Assembly (NCBI GenBank): GCA_017308135.1
Contig: JAFKFM010000007.1
Coordinates: 328,001 to 392,000 of the forward strand
Direction: 5' to 3'
From: Alphaproteobacteria bacterium
GTDB taxonomy: Bacteria > Pseudomonadota > Alphaproteobacteria > CACIAM-22H2
DNA: 64,000 nt
The number at the start of each line of letters is the position of its first letter. The first letter of the stretch is position 1. Shown here piece by piece: positions 8,395 to 16,115 of this stretch. The notes beneath the pieces are model-generated. The model searched no databases and had not been told where the DNA came from. It saw only the letters and a program-made list of their open reading frames with translations. The position numbers were made by a program, and so were the translations under genes.

Positions 8395-9051
8395 ATGACG
8401 AAGAAAAAGCCGACGGCATTGATCGTGTGGGGCGGCTGGCACGGCCACGATCCCGATCTATGCGCCTCGATGTATCGCACCTGGTTGACGGCGGCGGGTT
8501 ACGATGTGCGCGTCGAAACCAAAACTTCCGTCTTCGCCGATCCGGCGATCCACGATTTGTCGTTGATCGTGCCGATCTTCACGATGTCGAAGATCGAACG
8601 GGCGGAGGCGATCAATCTTTGCGCCGCCGTGCAGAACGGTGTCGGCGTCGCCGGCCATCACGGCGGGATGAGCGACGCGTTCCGCGATTCGATCGAATAT
8701 CAATTCATGTGCGGCGGCCAGTGGGTGGCACATCCCGGCAACATCATCGATTTCCGGGTCAATATCGCCAAACCCGACGATCCGGTGATGCAGGGTCTGA
8801 AAGACTTCGATTACCGGTCCGAGCAATATTACATGCATGTCGATCCGAGCATCGAAGTGCTGGCGACGACGACGTTCTCGGGCGAACATGCGCCCTGGGT
8901 CGAAGGAGTCGTGATGCCCGTCGTCTGGAAGAAGCGCTACGGCAAAGGCCGCGTGTTCCATTGCACGCTGGGCCATCGCGCCTATGAATTGGACATTCCG
9001 CAGGTGAAGCAGATTTTGACCCGCGGAATCGAATGGGCGACGCGGAGCTGA
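8395..9051 (+). CDS. ThuA-like domain protein
   Basis: A 218-residue protein of the ThuA family, which has a class I glutamine-amidotransferase-like fold. Visible family features are ALIVWGGWHGHDP at the N-terminus, VGVAGHHGGMSDAFR (the nucleophile-elbow region, lacking the glutaminase Cys) and the late MPVVWKKRYGKGRVFHCTLGH segment, typical of ThuA proteins. ThuA is named from rhizobial trehalose utilisation, where its homologue and the Gfo-type ThuB act on 3-keto-disaccharides. The gene lies 5 bases after a Gfo-type oxidoreductase, matching that thuA/thuB pairing. The precise reaction is inference. Confidence 0.9.
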   Translation: MTKKKPTALIVWGGWHGHDPDLCASMYRTWLTAAGYDVRVETKTSVFADPAIHDLSLIVPIFTMSKIERAEAINLCAAVQNGVGVAGHHGGMSDAFRDSIEYQFMCGGQWVAHPGNIIDFRVNIAKPDDPVMQGLKDFDYRSEQYYMHVDPSIEVLATTTFSGEHAPWVEGVVMPVVWKKRYGKGRVFHCTLGHRAYELDIPQVKQILTRGIEWATRS

Positions 9052-9058
9052 AGTTTCG

Positions 9059-10162
9059 ATGGCGGGTCCGGCTGGCAAGGTAACGCTGGAAGATGTGGCG
9101 GCGGAGGCGGGGGTTTCCCTCGCCACCGCCGACCGCGTTGTCAACAAGCGGCCGGGCGTACGCGACAAGACCGCCGCGCGGGTGAACGAGGCGGTGCTGA
9201 AGCTCGGCTACCGGCCGGATATCGCGGCCGCGCGCTTGGCGCGCAACCGGTCGTTCCGCTTCGCCTTCATCCTGCCGGTGGGCGACAACACCTTCATGTC
9301 GCAATTGACCGAGCAGGTCGGCGTCACCGCCGCGTGGCTGGCGAGCCAACGCGCCTTCATCGACACGCTACATGTCGACGTGTTCGACCCGGACGTGATC
9401 GGGCGCACGCTGGAACGCTTGCCGCGCTATTACGACGGCGTGGCGGTCGTGGCCCTCGACCATCCGCGCGTGCGCGCGGCGATCGACGATTTGACCGCGC
9501 GGGGCACGACGGTCGTCACGCTGGTGTCGGACGTGCCCAGTTCCCGGCGTTTCCATTACGTCGGCATCGACAATCCGGCGGCCGGCCGCACGGCGGGCAC
9601 GCTGATGGGCCGCTTCCTCGGCGGGAAGAAGGGCAAGATCGGCATCGTCGCGGGCTCGCTCGCCTTGCGCGACCATGCCGAACGCTATTTCGGCTTCAAC
9701 CAGGTGATCTCGGGCGAGTTTCCGAAGCTCGAGATTCTGGCGCCCGTCGAAGGGCGCGACGAACGCGCGCGCTCGGAAGCGGTCACCAAGCGCTTGCTCG
9801 CCAAGCACCCCGATCTGGTTGGCATCTATAGCGTCGGGGCGGGCAATCGCGGCATCGCGGCGGCGATCGACGCGGCCGGGCGCGCGTCCGATCTCGTGTG
9901 GATCGCGCACGAATTGACGACCTATACGCGCCGCTTTTTGGTGTTGGGCACGCTCGATGCGGTGATCGGCCAGAATGCGGGCCACGAGGCGCGATCGGCC
10001 GGCCGCGTGCTGCTCGCGCAGTGCTCGGGCGAGCGGATCGTGCCCGATCAAGAGACGATCGGCATCGACATCTTCGTGCGCGGCAATATCCCCGCCGAGC
10101 CCGCTTTCGCGGCCGCCGTCGAAACGCGCGGTCTTGCCGCCGCCGGCTCGGCCGGACGCTAA
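9059..10162 (+). CDS. LacI family transcriptional regulator
   Basis: A 367-residue regulator. The N-terminal LacI helix-turn-helix is at residues 7-58 (VTLEDVAAEAGVSLATADRVVNKRPGVRDKTAARV), followed by the hinge helix and a periplasmic-binding-protein-like sensor domain, including HYVGIDNPAAGRTAG. It starts 7 bases after the ThuA-like gene, so it is probably co-transcribed with the ABC operon it likely controls by binding the imported sugar or a derivative. Its operator may be the CG-centred inverted repeat at 4124-4149. It is slightly longer than typical LacI proteins. Confidence 0.93.
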   Translation: MAGPAGKVTLEDVAAEAGVSLATADRVVNKRPGVRDKTAARVNEAVLKLGYRPDIAAARLARNRSFRFAFILPVGDNTFMSQLTEQVGVTAAWLASQRAFIDTLHVDVFDPDVIGRTLERLPRYYDGVAVVALDHPRVRAAIDDLTARGTTVVTLVSDVPSSRRFHYVGIDNPAAGRTAGTLMGRFLGGKKGKIGIVAGSLALRDHAERYFGFNQVISGEFPKLEILAPVEGRDERARSEAVTKRLLAKHPDLVGIYSVGAGNRGIAAAIDAAGRASDLVWIAHELTTYTRRFLVLGTLDAVIGQNAGHEARSAGRVLLAQCSGERIVPDQETIGIDIFVRGNIPAEPAFAAAVETRGLAAAGSAGR

Positions 10163-10163
10163 T

Positions 10164-10191
10164 CCCCGCCGGAACGCGTGTCCCGGCGGGG
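10164..10191. terminator. Hairpin between convergent lacI-type and NitT-type SBP genes
   Basis: Perfect 9-bp inverted repeat ccccgccgg/ccggcgggg with a 10-base loop, directly after the regulator stop codon and 15 bases from the stop of the convergent binding-protein gene. It could act in both directions. No T-run follows on either side. Confidence 0.55.
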
Positions 10192-10206
10192 GCTGACGCA
10201 TTTGAT

Positions 10207-11166
10207 CTATTCCAGCGTGCGAGCTGCCGGCGAAATCAGATCCTTGGCGATATCGATCTTGGTCTTGAGCATCCCGGCTTCGACCATGAAATCCTGGTCG
10301 GCGCCGAGATTGGCGATATCGCGGTCGGTGACGCGCAGCGCGAAATCGTAATAGGTCATCATCTTGCGCGCGTCCTCCAGATCGATCTTCTGATCGGCGG
10401 CGGCGATCTTCAGCGCTTCCTCCGGATTCGCCTTCATGAAGGCGAGCGCCTTGCGATGTGCCGAAAGATAGGCCGTGACGATCTGCGGATTCTTCTCGAT
10501 CAGATCGCCGCGCACGCCGATGACCGACGTGGGATCAAGCAAGCCGTCGCCCGACGCGAGCAGCTTGCCGTTCGCCTTCTCGACCGCCAACGCGTTGTTG
10601 CCCGCGAGCGTGGCAGCGTCGACCTTGCCCGCCAGCAACGCGGCGCGTGCCGAGGGCAGGTCCATATTGACGTGATCGATATCGGTCAGGCGCAGGCCGT
10701 TTTTGGCGAGGGCGGCCGCGAGCAATTGATGCAGCACCGTGCCCTTGGGGCCGGCGACGGTCTTGCCCTTCAGCGATTTGATGTCGGCCGGACCGTTCGG
10801 CATGGCGAGGATCATGTAGGCCTTGGCGCCCCGGCTATAGGTCGCGACGACTTTGACGTCGATGCCGTTGGCCTTGCCCAAAATCGCCGACGAACCGCCG
10901 AGGACCGAGGCGATATGGATCTCGCCCGCCGCCAGCGCCTGCATTTGCTGGGCGCCCGAGGTGATCTCCGGCGATTCGACCTTAATGCCCATCGGCGCGT
11001 AGGCTTCGTCGAGATAGCCCTTCGCGCGCATCACGATCGACGGCACGTTGAACGGCGAGGCGACATAGGTGACGCGCAGCGTTTCGATCTTCTGTGCCAT
11101 CGCTTGCGGCATGGCCGCCAGCATGGCCGCCGCCGCGATCGCGGCGAAACGGATGGAAATCCTCAT
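10207..11166 (-). CDS. NitT/TauT family ABC transporter substrate-binding protein
   Basis: A 319-residue periplasmic binding protein of the SsuA/TauA/NMT1-like group. A Sec signal (residues 1-24, ending AMAQ) precedes LRVTYVASPFNVPSIVMRAKGYLDE, the usual opening of this fold; later segments include LAAGEIHIASVLGGSSAI and GKTVAGPKGT. These proteins bind sulfonates, nitrate, thiamine precursors or aromatic acids. Its ATG overlaps the stop of the ATPase gene (ATGA) and AAGGAG lies upstream. Here the binding protein is the last gene of its operon. The ligand cannot be told from the sequence. Confidence 0.92.
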   Translation of the reverse strand: MRISIRFAAIAAAAMLAAMPQAMAQKIETLRVTYVASPFNVPSIVMRAKGYLDEAYAPMGIKVESPEITSGAQQMQALAAGEIHIASVLGGSSAILGKANGIDVKVVATYSRGAKAYMILAMPNGPADIKSLKGKTVAGPKGTVLHQLLAAALAKNGLRLTDIDHVNMDLPSARAALLAGKVDAATLAGNNALAVEKANGKLLASGDGLLDPTSVIGVRGDLIEKNPQIVTAYLSAHRKALAFMKANPEEALKIAAADQKIDLEDARKMMTYYDFALRVTDRDIANLGADQDFMVEAGMLKTKIDIAKDLISPAARTLE

Positions 11167-11933
11167 ATCGTTGACTCCTTGGGTGTCCGGGTTTTTCGAG
11201 CCTCGCCGGCTTCGAAACCGGCAATGATGGCGCGCCGCAAACGCACGATTTCTGGATCGGTCGGATCGCGCGGGCGCAAGATGGGATTGGCGAAGCGTTC
11301 CGCGATGACGCCGTTTTCCATCAGGCATATGTCGTCGCCGAGCAGCACCGCTTCCTCGATATCGTGCGTGACGAACACGATGGTCGGGCGGAAGCGCTGC
11401 CACAGCGCCACGAGTTCGCTTTGCAGGCGGCGGCGCGTCATCGCGTCGAGGGCGGCGAAAGGCTCGTCGAGCAACAGCAACTCGGGTTTGGTGACGAGCG
11501 CGCGCGCGAGACCCGCGCGGCTCGCCATGCCGCCCGAAAGCTGATCGGGGCGGGCATTCGCGAAATCGTGCAGTCCGATCACGTCGAGAATATCGGCGAC
11601 GCGCGTGGCGATCTCGGGTTTCGCCGTGCGGCCTTCCAGCGCGAAGCCGACATTGCGCGCGACGGAGAGCCACGGCATCAAACGCGGCTCCTGGAACACA
11701 TAGCCGACGCGCGCGGCGCCGGTGCCGCGCGTGAGCGTGCCGCGCGTCGGCGTTTCGAGGCCCGCGAGCAAACGCAAGGCCGTCGTCTTGCCGCAGCCCG
11801 ACGGGCCGACCAGCACAGTGAAGCTGCCCGGCGGCAAGGCGAGGTCGAAATCGCGCAATGCCGCGACGTCGCGATCCTTCAGCCGATAGGTTTTGGCAAC
11901 GCCGCGGCACTCAAGCATGGGTTTCGGCCCCAT
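11163..11933 (-). CDS. NitT/TauT family ABC transporter ATP-binding protein
   Basis: A 256-residue ABC ATPase with Walker A GPSGCGKTT, a Q-loop in YVFQEPRLMPW, the signature LSGGMASRAGLARAL (M replacing the usual Q), Walker B LLLLDEPF and the switch His in FVTHD. It resembles SsuB/TauB proteins that energise import through the permease encoded just upstream. The gene overlaps the permease end. A start five codons later (MLECRGVAKTY at 11918), giving an 8-base overlap, is equally or more plausible. The stop overlaps the binding-protein start as ATGA. Confidence 0.93.
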   Translation of the reverse strand: MGPKPMLECRGVAKTYRLKDRDVAALRDFDLALPPGSFTVLVGPSGCGKTTALRLLAGLETPTRGTLTRGTGAARVGYVFQEPRLMPWLSVARNVGFALEGRTAKPEIATRVADILDVIGLHDFANARPDQLSGGMASRAGLARALVTKPELLLLDEPFAALDAMTRRRLQSELVALWQRFRPTIVFVTHDIEEAVLLGDDICLMENGVIAERFANPILRPRDPTDPEIVRLRRAIIAGFEAGEARKTRTPKESTI

Positions 11934-12693
11934 GCTCGACCCGGACCCACGGCCACGCGGCGGCGATGGCGCGGCGGAACAGAAAATCGGTGGCGAGACC
12001 CAGCGTGCCGATCACGATCACGCCGACGACCACGATGTCGGTGCGCGCGAGATTCTGCGCGTCCTCGATCATGTAGCCGAGCCCGGCGGACGAGGCGACC
12101 AACTCGGCGCCGACCAGCGCGCGCCAGCCTTGGCCCAGCGCGATGCGCAAGCCGATGACGACAGAGGGCAAGGCGGACGGCAGCACGATGCGGCGCAGGA
12201 TCGCGCCCGGCGACAAGCCGCTGACGCGGCCGACCTCGATCAGTTTCGGGTCGCATTGCGCGATGCCGCCGGTGGTGCCCAAGAAGATCGGGAAGAAACA
12301 CGCCAGCGTGATGATGCCGATCTTCTGCGCTTCGCCGATGCCCAGCCACAAGATCAGCAGCGGGATCATCGCGAGCGGCGGGATCTGACGCAGGAATTCG
12401 AGCGGCGGCTCGACGATCCGGCGCAGCAATGCGACGCGCGCGAAGGCGAAGGCGACGATCAGCGCCAGCGCGGTCGACAGCGCGAAGCCCCAGGCAAGGC
12501 GCACGACGCTGACCCGCACATGTTTGGCGAGCGCGCCTTCGGCGACGAGTTCGAACATCGCGTCGGCGACCAAAGCGGGCGAGGGCAACAAGGCGCGCGA
12601 GACGCCCGTCAACGCCACGCCCGCCGCCCAAATCGCGACGATCAGGATCGCGACCAGCGGCCAGATCGGACCTGCGGCGATTAGACGCTTCAT
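11911..12693 (-). CDS. NitT/TauT family ABC transporter permease
   Basis: A 260-residue inner-membrane permease of the SsuC/TauC type. It has about six hydrophobic segments, LEFLRQIPPLAMIPLLILWLG and the coupling loop KLIEVGRVSGLSPGAILRRIVLPSALP. The start is set at the ATG giving MKRLIAAGPIWPL, matching usual family N-termini; ATGs at 12747 and 12804 are alternatives and none has a clear ribosome binding site. First gene of a permease-ATPase-binding protein operon, divergent from two small unnamed genes across a region containing a Fur-box-like site. Confidence 0.9.
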   Translation of the reverse strand: MKRLIAAGPIWPLVAILIVAIWAAGVALTGVSRALLPSPALVADAMFELVAEGALAKHVRVSVVRLAWGFALSTALALIVAFAFARVALLRRIVEPPLEFLRQIPPLAMIPLLILWLGIGEAQKIGIITLACFFPIFLGTTGGIAQCDPKLIEVGRVSGLSPGAILRRIVLPSALPSVVIGLRIALGQGWRALVGAELVASSAGLGYMIEDAQNLARTDIVVVGVIVIGTLGLATDFLFRRAIAAAWPWVRVEHGAETHA

Positions 12694-12819
12694 CGCGTGG
12701 ACGGCCGGAAGGGTAATGTCACGGACACGATATTTATTTCGATCCATCAATGGGTTGTCGCTATTGATCGGCAGTTGGCGCCGCCACGCGAAAGCGTCTA
12801 ACACGCCAACCTATGTATT

Positions 12820-12838
12820 GCAAATGACTCTCAATATC
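12820..12838. promoter_or_regulatory. Fur-box-like sequence in divergent region
   Basis: The 19 bases GCAAATGACTCTCAATATC match the classical Fur consensus GATAATGATAATCATTATC at 13 of 19 positions, within a local AT-rich patch. It lies 65 bases before the small-protein pair and 127 bases before the NitT-type permease start. Iron control of either side is inference from this match alone. Confidence 0.4.
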
Positions 12839-12902
12839 ACTAGGTGTCAAGCCGTCGCGGCGATCGGCCGCGAACCGAGCAAAGTCCCGAATGTGGTGCC
12901 GC

Positions 12903-13514
12903 ATGAACGCTCCGCTTCCGCTTCTCGTCCTGTCGCATCACGGTGGCGTGCCGGCCCCCTTCGCGCGGTTCGTGCGCGAAGGCCGTCTCGCCGCCGAATG
13001 GGAATGGGACATCACAGCCGCCCGCATCGCCGCCGCGCGCGGCGTGATGCTCACGCTGCATCTCGACCAGATCCGCGCGATGGAATGGCGCGACGGTTTC
13101 GACGCGATGCTGGCACGTGGCGGGCGCGTGCTGCTCAACGGCCATGCCGAGCGGCCGTTTCTGCCGGGCGTCGGGCATTTCGTATTGGGCGGCAAACAAC
13201 GCCAGCATTTGACCTTGTCGGTGCTGGGCGATCATCCGCTCTTCGACGGCGTCGATCGGTTGACGTTCGAAACGCGGCGCGGCGTCGCCGGTTTCTACGG
13301 ACGCGGCCACAACGCGATGCCGGCGGGGGCGCAAGCGTTGACCGGCGTGGGGCCCGACAAGGTGCCGCTCGATTGGGTGTGGCGGCGCGATGGCGGCGGC
13401 GCCGTGCTCTCCCACGCGGGCAACGATCTGTGGACGGGCAGCGAGGATATGACGCTGATCGACCGCTTGCTCGACAACGCGGTGCGCTGGCTCGCGCACG
13501 AAACGGAAATCTGA
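12903..13514 (+). CDS. Unrecognised protein, possible amidotransferase-like (ThuA-like) fold, first of a pair
   Basis: A 203-residue soluble protein with no signal peptide; I cannot name it. It opens with a beta-strand-like LPLLVLSHHGG. It then has MLTLHLDQIRAMEWRDGF, a GGRVLLNGHAERPFLPGV segment, GDHPLFDGV, GVAGFYGRGHN and GGGAVLSHAGNDLW. The order of segments resembles ThuA/class I amidotransferase-like domains but no catalytic Cys-His-Glu set is evident. The next gene, 2 bases on, shows the same succession of motifs (GGTLVAMGE, IPGV, HPALAGI, HGWY, GGSLIVTS), so the two look like diverged paralogues that could form a heterodimer. Divergent from a NitT-type transporter. Confidence 0.8.
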   Translation: MNAPLPLLVLSHHGGVPAPFARFVREGRLAAEWEWDITAARIAAARGVMLTLHLDQIRAMEWRDGFDAMLARGGRVLLNGHAERPFLPGVGHFVLGGKQRQHLTLSVLGDHPLFDGVDRLTFETRRGVAGFYGRGHNAMPAGAQALTGVGPDKVPLDWVWRRDGGGAVLSHAGNDLWTGSEDMTLIDRLLDNAVRWLAHETEI

Positions 13515-13516
13515 TC

Positions 13517-14113
13517 ATGCTCGCCACGCTGCAACCCGGTGCTTCCTACCAGATCGAAGCGCTCGAAGGGCCGCGCTACGGCGCGTTCTTCAAGCGCCGC
13601 ATCCGGCCGGAAGCATTAAATGCCGACGCGCTGGATGGCGTGCGCGTGTTGTTCGTCCCGTGCCGCACGCATCCCCAACGCCTCGCCAAACATTGGCCGC
13701 TTTTCGCCGAATATCTGCGCAACGGCGGCACGCTGGTGGCGATGGGCGAGACGTTCCAGAACGAATGGATCCCCGGTGTTTCGTTCCATCCGGAGGAAAC
13801 GAATTTCTGGTGGTGGCTCGAGCCCGGTGCCGATCTCGGCGTCGCGCGCACCGGCGTCGCGCATCCGGCCCTTGCCGGCATCGGCAAGGCGGATGTCACG
13901 TGGCATCTGCATGGCTGGTACGATCCGCCCCAGGGTGCCGAAACGCTGATCGTCGATCGCGACGGCAAGGCGCTGATGTACGAGGATCGCGTCAGTTTCG
14001 GCGGCAGCTTGATCGTGACCAGCCTCGATCCCAGCTATCACCACGGCTCGCATTTCATGCCGGCGACGACGTGCTTCCTCGACAAATTCCTGCCGAATCT
14101 CGCCGCACTTTAG
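13517..14113 (+). CDS. Unrecognised protein, possible amidotransferase-like fold, second of a pair
   Basis: A 198-residue soluble protein. Segments are RVLFVPCRTHPQRLAKHW (residues about 42-60, with Cys where an amidotransferase-like strand ends), YLRNGGTLVAMGE, NEWIPGVSFHPEETNFWWW, HPALAGI, WHLHGWYDPPQGAETL, and GGSLIVTSLDPSYHHGSHFMPAT near the C-terminus. Several His residues and a Trp-rich stretch stand out. It begins 2 bases after the preceding gene and is similar to it in motif order. The start is the first ATG after that stop. The stop overlaps the convergent epimerase gene by 4 bases. Function unknown; partnership with the neighbouring transporter is inference. Confidence 0.8.
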   Translation: MLATLQPGASYQIEALEGPRYGAFFKRRIRPEALNADALDGVRVLFVPCRTHPQRLAKHWPLFAEYLRNGGTLVAMGETFQNEWIPGVSFHPEETNFWWWLEPGADLGVARTGVAHPALAGIGKADVTWHLHGWYDPPQGAETLIVDRDGKALMYEDRVSFGGSLIVTSLDPSYHHGSHFMPATTCFLDKFLPNLAAL

Positions 14114-14982
14114 GAAAGCCCGATATCCAGGCGATAGGTCGCGATCGCGCGCGGAGCGAGAATGCGCGTGCCCGGCCGCGTTGCCATGTCGCCATCGGCA
14201 CCGTCTTGTTCGGCTAAGCCCTGCCACGGCTCGATGCACAGATAGGGTGCGCCCGGCTTGGTCCAGATGCCGAGCTGCGGGGAGTCGGGAAACGCCACGT
14301 CGATTCCCGTTTGGCCTTCGATGCCGAACCAGACGCGGCGCGAATTCAACGTTTCGAAATGGAAGGCGCCTTCGACGAACATGTCGTCTTGCGGCTTCAG
14401 GCGGCGTCCGGCGACGGGCGTGTCGAAGCGTTGCTGGTGCAGCAAGCCGGTGATCTGGCTGGCGCGGCGCACCGGCGCGGTCTCTTCTTTCTCGAACAGG
14501 CAGACATATTGGCCGCGCGTCGCGGGATCGAGCGGCCAGATAAAGGCGGGGTGATAGCCGAACGCGAAGGGGAAGGGCTTGGCGTCGCGGTTTTCGATCG
14601 ATGCGGTGGTGTGGAGCTTGCCGGCGCGCGCGGCGAATTCCAGGCGCAGCGCGAAGGCGAAGGGGAAGCTCGCGCGCGTCGCCGCATCGTCGGTCGTTTC
14701 GAACACGACGCGCTCGGCATCTCGCGCGATGACGGCGAACGCGCGATCGCGCGCGAAACCGTGCGGATTCATCGGATAGGACCGGCCGTCGATTCGAACC
14801 TTGCCGTCCGGGGATTTACCCACGACCGGGAATAGAAGGGGCGCCGTGCTCGCCCACCAGCGCGCGTCGGGCGACCAAACCAAGTCACGCCCGTTGATGG
14901 CCAAAGCGGCCAGCTCCGCGCCCGTCGGGGCGATGCGGGCGACGACGCCTCCGCCGGATATTTCGATGGAATTTTCGATCAT
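14110..14982 (-). CDS. Aldose 1-epimerase family protein (LacX-like)
   Basis: A 290-residue galactose-mutarotase-fold protein. Family features are PLLFPVVGK, the His in NPHGFARD, FPFAFGYHPAF and late PYLCIEPWQG with the catalytic Glu. Such enzymes interconvert alpha and beta sugar anomers in the cytosol. AGGAG lies 9 bases before the ATG. The gene is divergent from a second aldose-1-epimerase-like gene across 150 bases that include a good promoter and a candidate GntR operator, suggesting both serve the same sugar-acid locus. Its stop overlaps the convergent gene at 13517-14113. Confidence 0.9.
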   Translation of the reverse strand: MIENSIEISGGGVVARIAPTGAELAALAINGRDLVWSPDARWWASTAPLLFPVVGKSPDGKVRIDGRSYPMNPHGFARDRAFAVIARDAERVVFETTDDAATRASFPFAFALRLEFAARAGKLHTTASIENRDAKPFPFAFGYHPAFIWPLDPATRGQYVCLFEKEETAPVRRASQITGLLHQQRFDTPVAGRRLKPQDDMFVEGAFHFETLNSRRVWFGIEGQTGIDVAFPDSPQLGIWTKPGAPYLCIEPWQGLAEQDGADGDMATRPGTRILAPRAIATYRLDIGLS

Positions 14983-15061
14983 TAACGCGACTCCTGGGGT
15001 CCGGCTTGCAGTGTCGCACAGGGTGTTACGATTCTTCCGCCGGGGAACGTCGATCTGCGCG

Positions 15062-15090
15062 TTGACAGGCGCAATCGGGCACCGTAAAGA
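15062..15090 (+). promoter_or_regulatory. Sigma-70-like promoter for the epimerase/ABC/dehydratase operon
   Basis: TTGACA (15062-15067) and TAAAGA (15085-15090) are separated by 17 bases. The predicted start site near 15097 falls just before the operator-like palindrome at 15101 and the gene starting at 15133. Confidence 0.5.
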
Positions 15091-15100
15091 AGACGCCAAC

Positions 15101-15110
15101 TGAAATATCA
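15101..15110. promoter_or_regulatory. Candidate GntR operator, near-palindrome TGAAATATCA
   Basis: Matches at 9 of 10 bases the perfect palindrome TGATATATCA found at 25341-25350 before the GntR-family gene of this locus. It lies at about +4 to +13 of the predicted transcript, where a bound repressor would block initiation. Confidence 0.5.
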
Positions 15111-15132
15111 AATCTCAATGGGGAGGCGCCGC

Positions 15133-16047
15133 TTGTCGGCAAACTTGGCGGAACATGCGGTAAATACGTCGGGCGAGGCCCATTTGGCCGCCGGCGATTT
15201 GCGCGTGACCGTCGCCCCCGCAGCCGGCGGGCGGATCGCGAAATTCTGGCGCGAAACCCCGAAAGGGCAAGTTCATATTTTGCAGCCGATGGGGCCGGCC
15301 GCGTTCGACCCGTTCAACTGGCCCAAGGCCGGCTGCTATCCGCTGGTGCCGTTTTCCAACCGCGTTCGCGACGGGCGCTTCGTGTTCGACGGTCGCGAAC
15401 GCCGCCTGCCGCCGCATCCCGGCACGTCGGATGCGTTGCACGGCTTCACGCAGCGCCGGGCTTGGACGGTCGCGGCGAAAACGGCGTCGTCGCTGACGAT
15501 GACCCATATCCACACGCCCGACGAATGGGATTGGGCGTTCACGACGTCGCAACTGCTCGACCTGACCGGCGACGCGCTGACCGTCACGCTGACGGTCAAG
15601 AATCTGTCCGACGCGCCGATGCCGGTGGGTTTCGGCCTGCATCCGTATTTCGCGATCGCCTTGGGCGATCGCATCGCGTTCGACGCCGCCTGGAACTGGG
15701 CGATCGACGACGGCTTCATCGCGACCAAGCGCGACGCCAAGATCACGCATTACGACGCGCCGCAGAATACTGTCGGCCGCACGGATTATCTGTCGGGCTG
15801 GTCGCGCAAGGCGACGATCGCGCGCCAAGACGGCACGACGATCCGCATGAGCGCCAGCGACGCGCTCGATCATTTCGTTTTCCACGTGCCGGAGGGCGGG
15901 GCCTATCTGTGCCTCGAACCCGTCAGCCACGTGGCGGATGCGTTCAATCTCGCCCCCGCGGGACATGCGGGGACGGGATTGCAAGTGCTGGCACCGGGTG
16001 CGTCGGTCGAAGCGTCGGTGCGGATGGAGATCGAGACGCAGAACTAA
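15133..16047 (+). CDS. Aldose 1-epimerase family protein
   Basis: A 304-residue mutarotase-like protein: GGRIAKFWRE, a sugar-contact region YPLVPFSNRVRDGRF, a first His in LHGFTQRRAW, a second in FGLHPYF and the late Glu in YLCLEPVSH. TTG is chosen as start because GGGGAGG lies 6 bases before it; the ATG at 15118 would place that ribosome binding site inside the gene and has none of its own. It leads an operon continuing with an oligosaccharide/peptide-type ABC transporter and two dehydratases, so it probably acts on the imported sugar. The fold family also includes hexose-6-phosphate epimerases. Confidence 0.88.
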   Translation: MSANLAEHAVNTSGEAHLAAGDLRVTVAPAAGGRIAKFWRETPKGQVHILQPMGPAAFDPFNWPKAGCYPLVPFSNRVRDGRFVFDGRERRLPPHPGTSDALHGFTQRRAWTVAAKTASSLTMTHIHTPDEWDWAFTTSQLLDLTGDALTVTLTVKNLSDAPMPVGFGLHPYFAIALGDRIAFDAAWNWAIDDGFIATKRDAKITHYDAPQNTVGRTDYLSGWSRKATIARQDGTTIRMSASDALDHFVFHVPEGGAYLCLEPVSHVADAFNLAPAGHAGTGLQVLAPGASVEASVRMEIETQN

Positions 16048-16115
16048 CGAAACGGCCCCGGCGCGACCGGCCGGGTTTCAAACACCACATCGGGAAAACA
16101 CCGAGGGAGGAAAAC

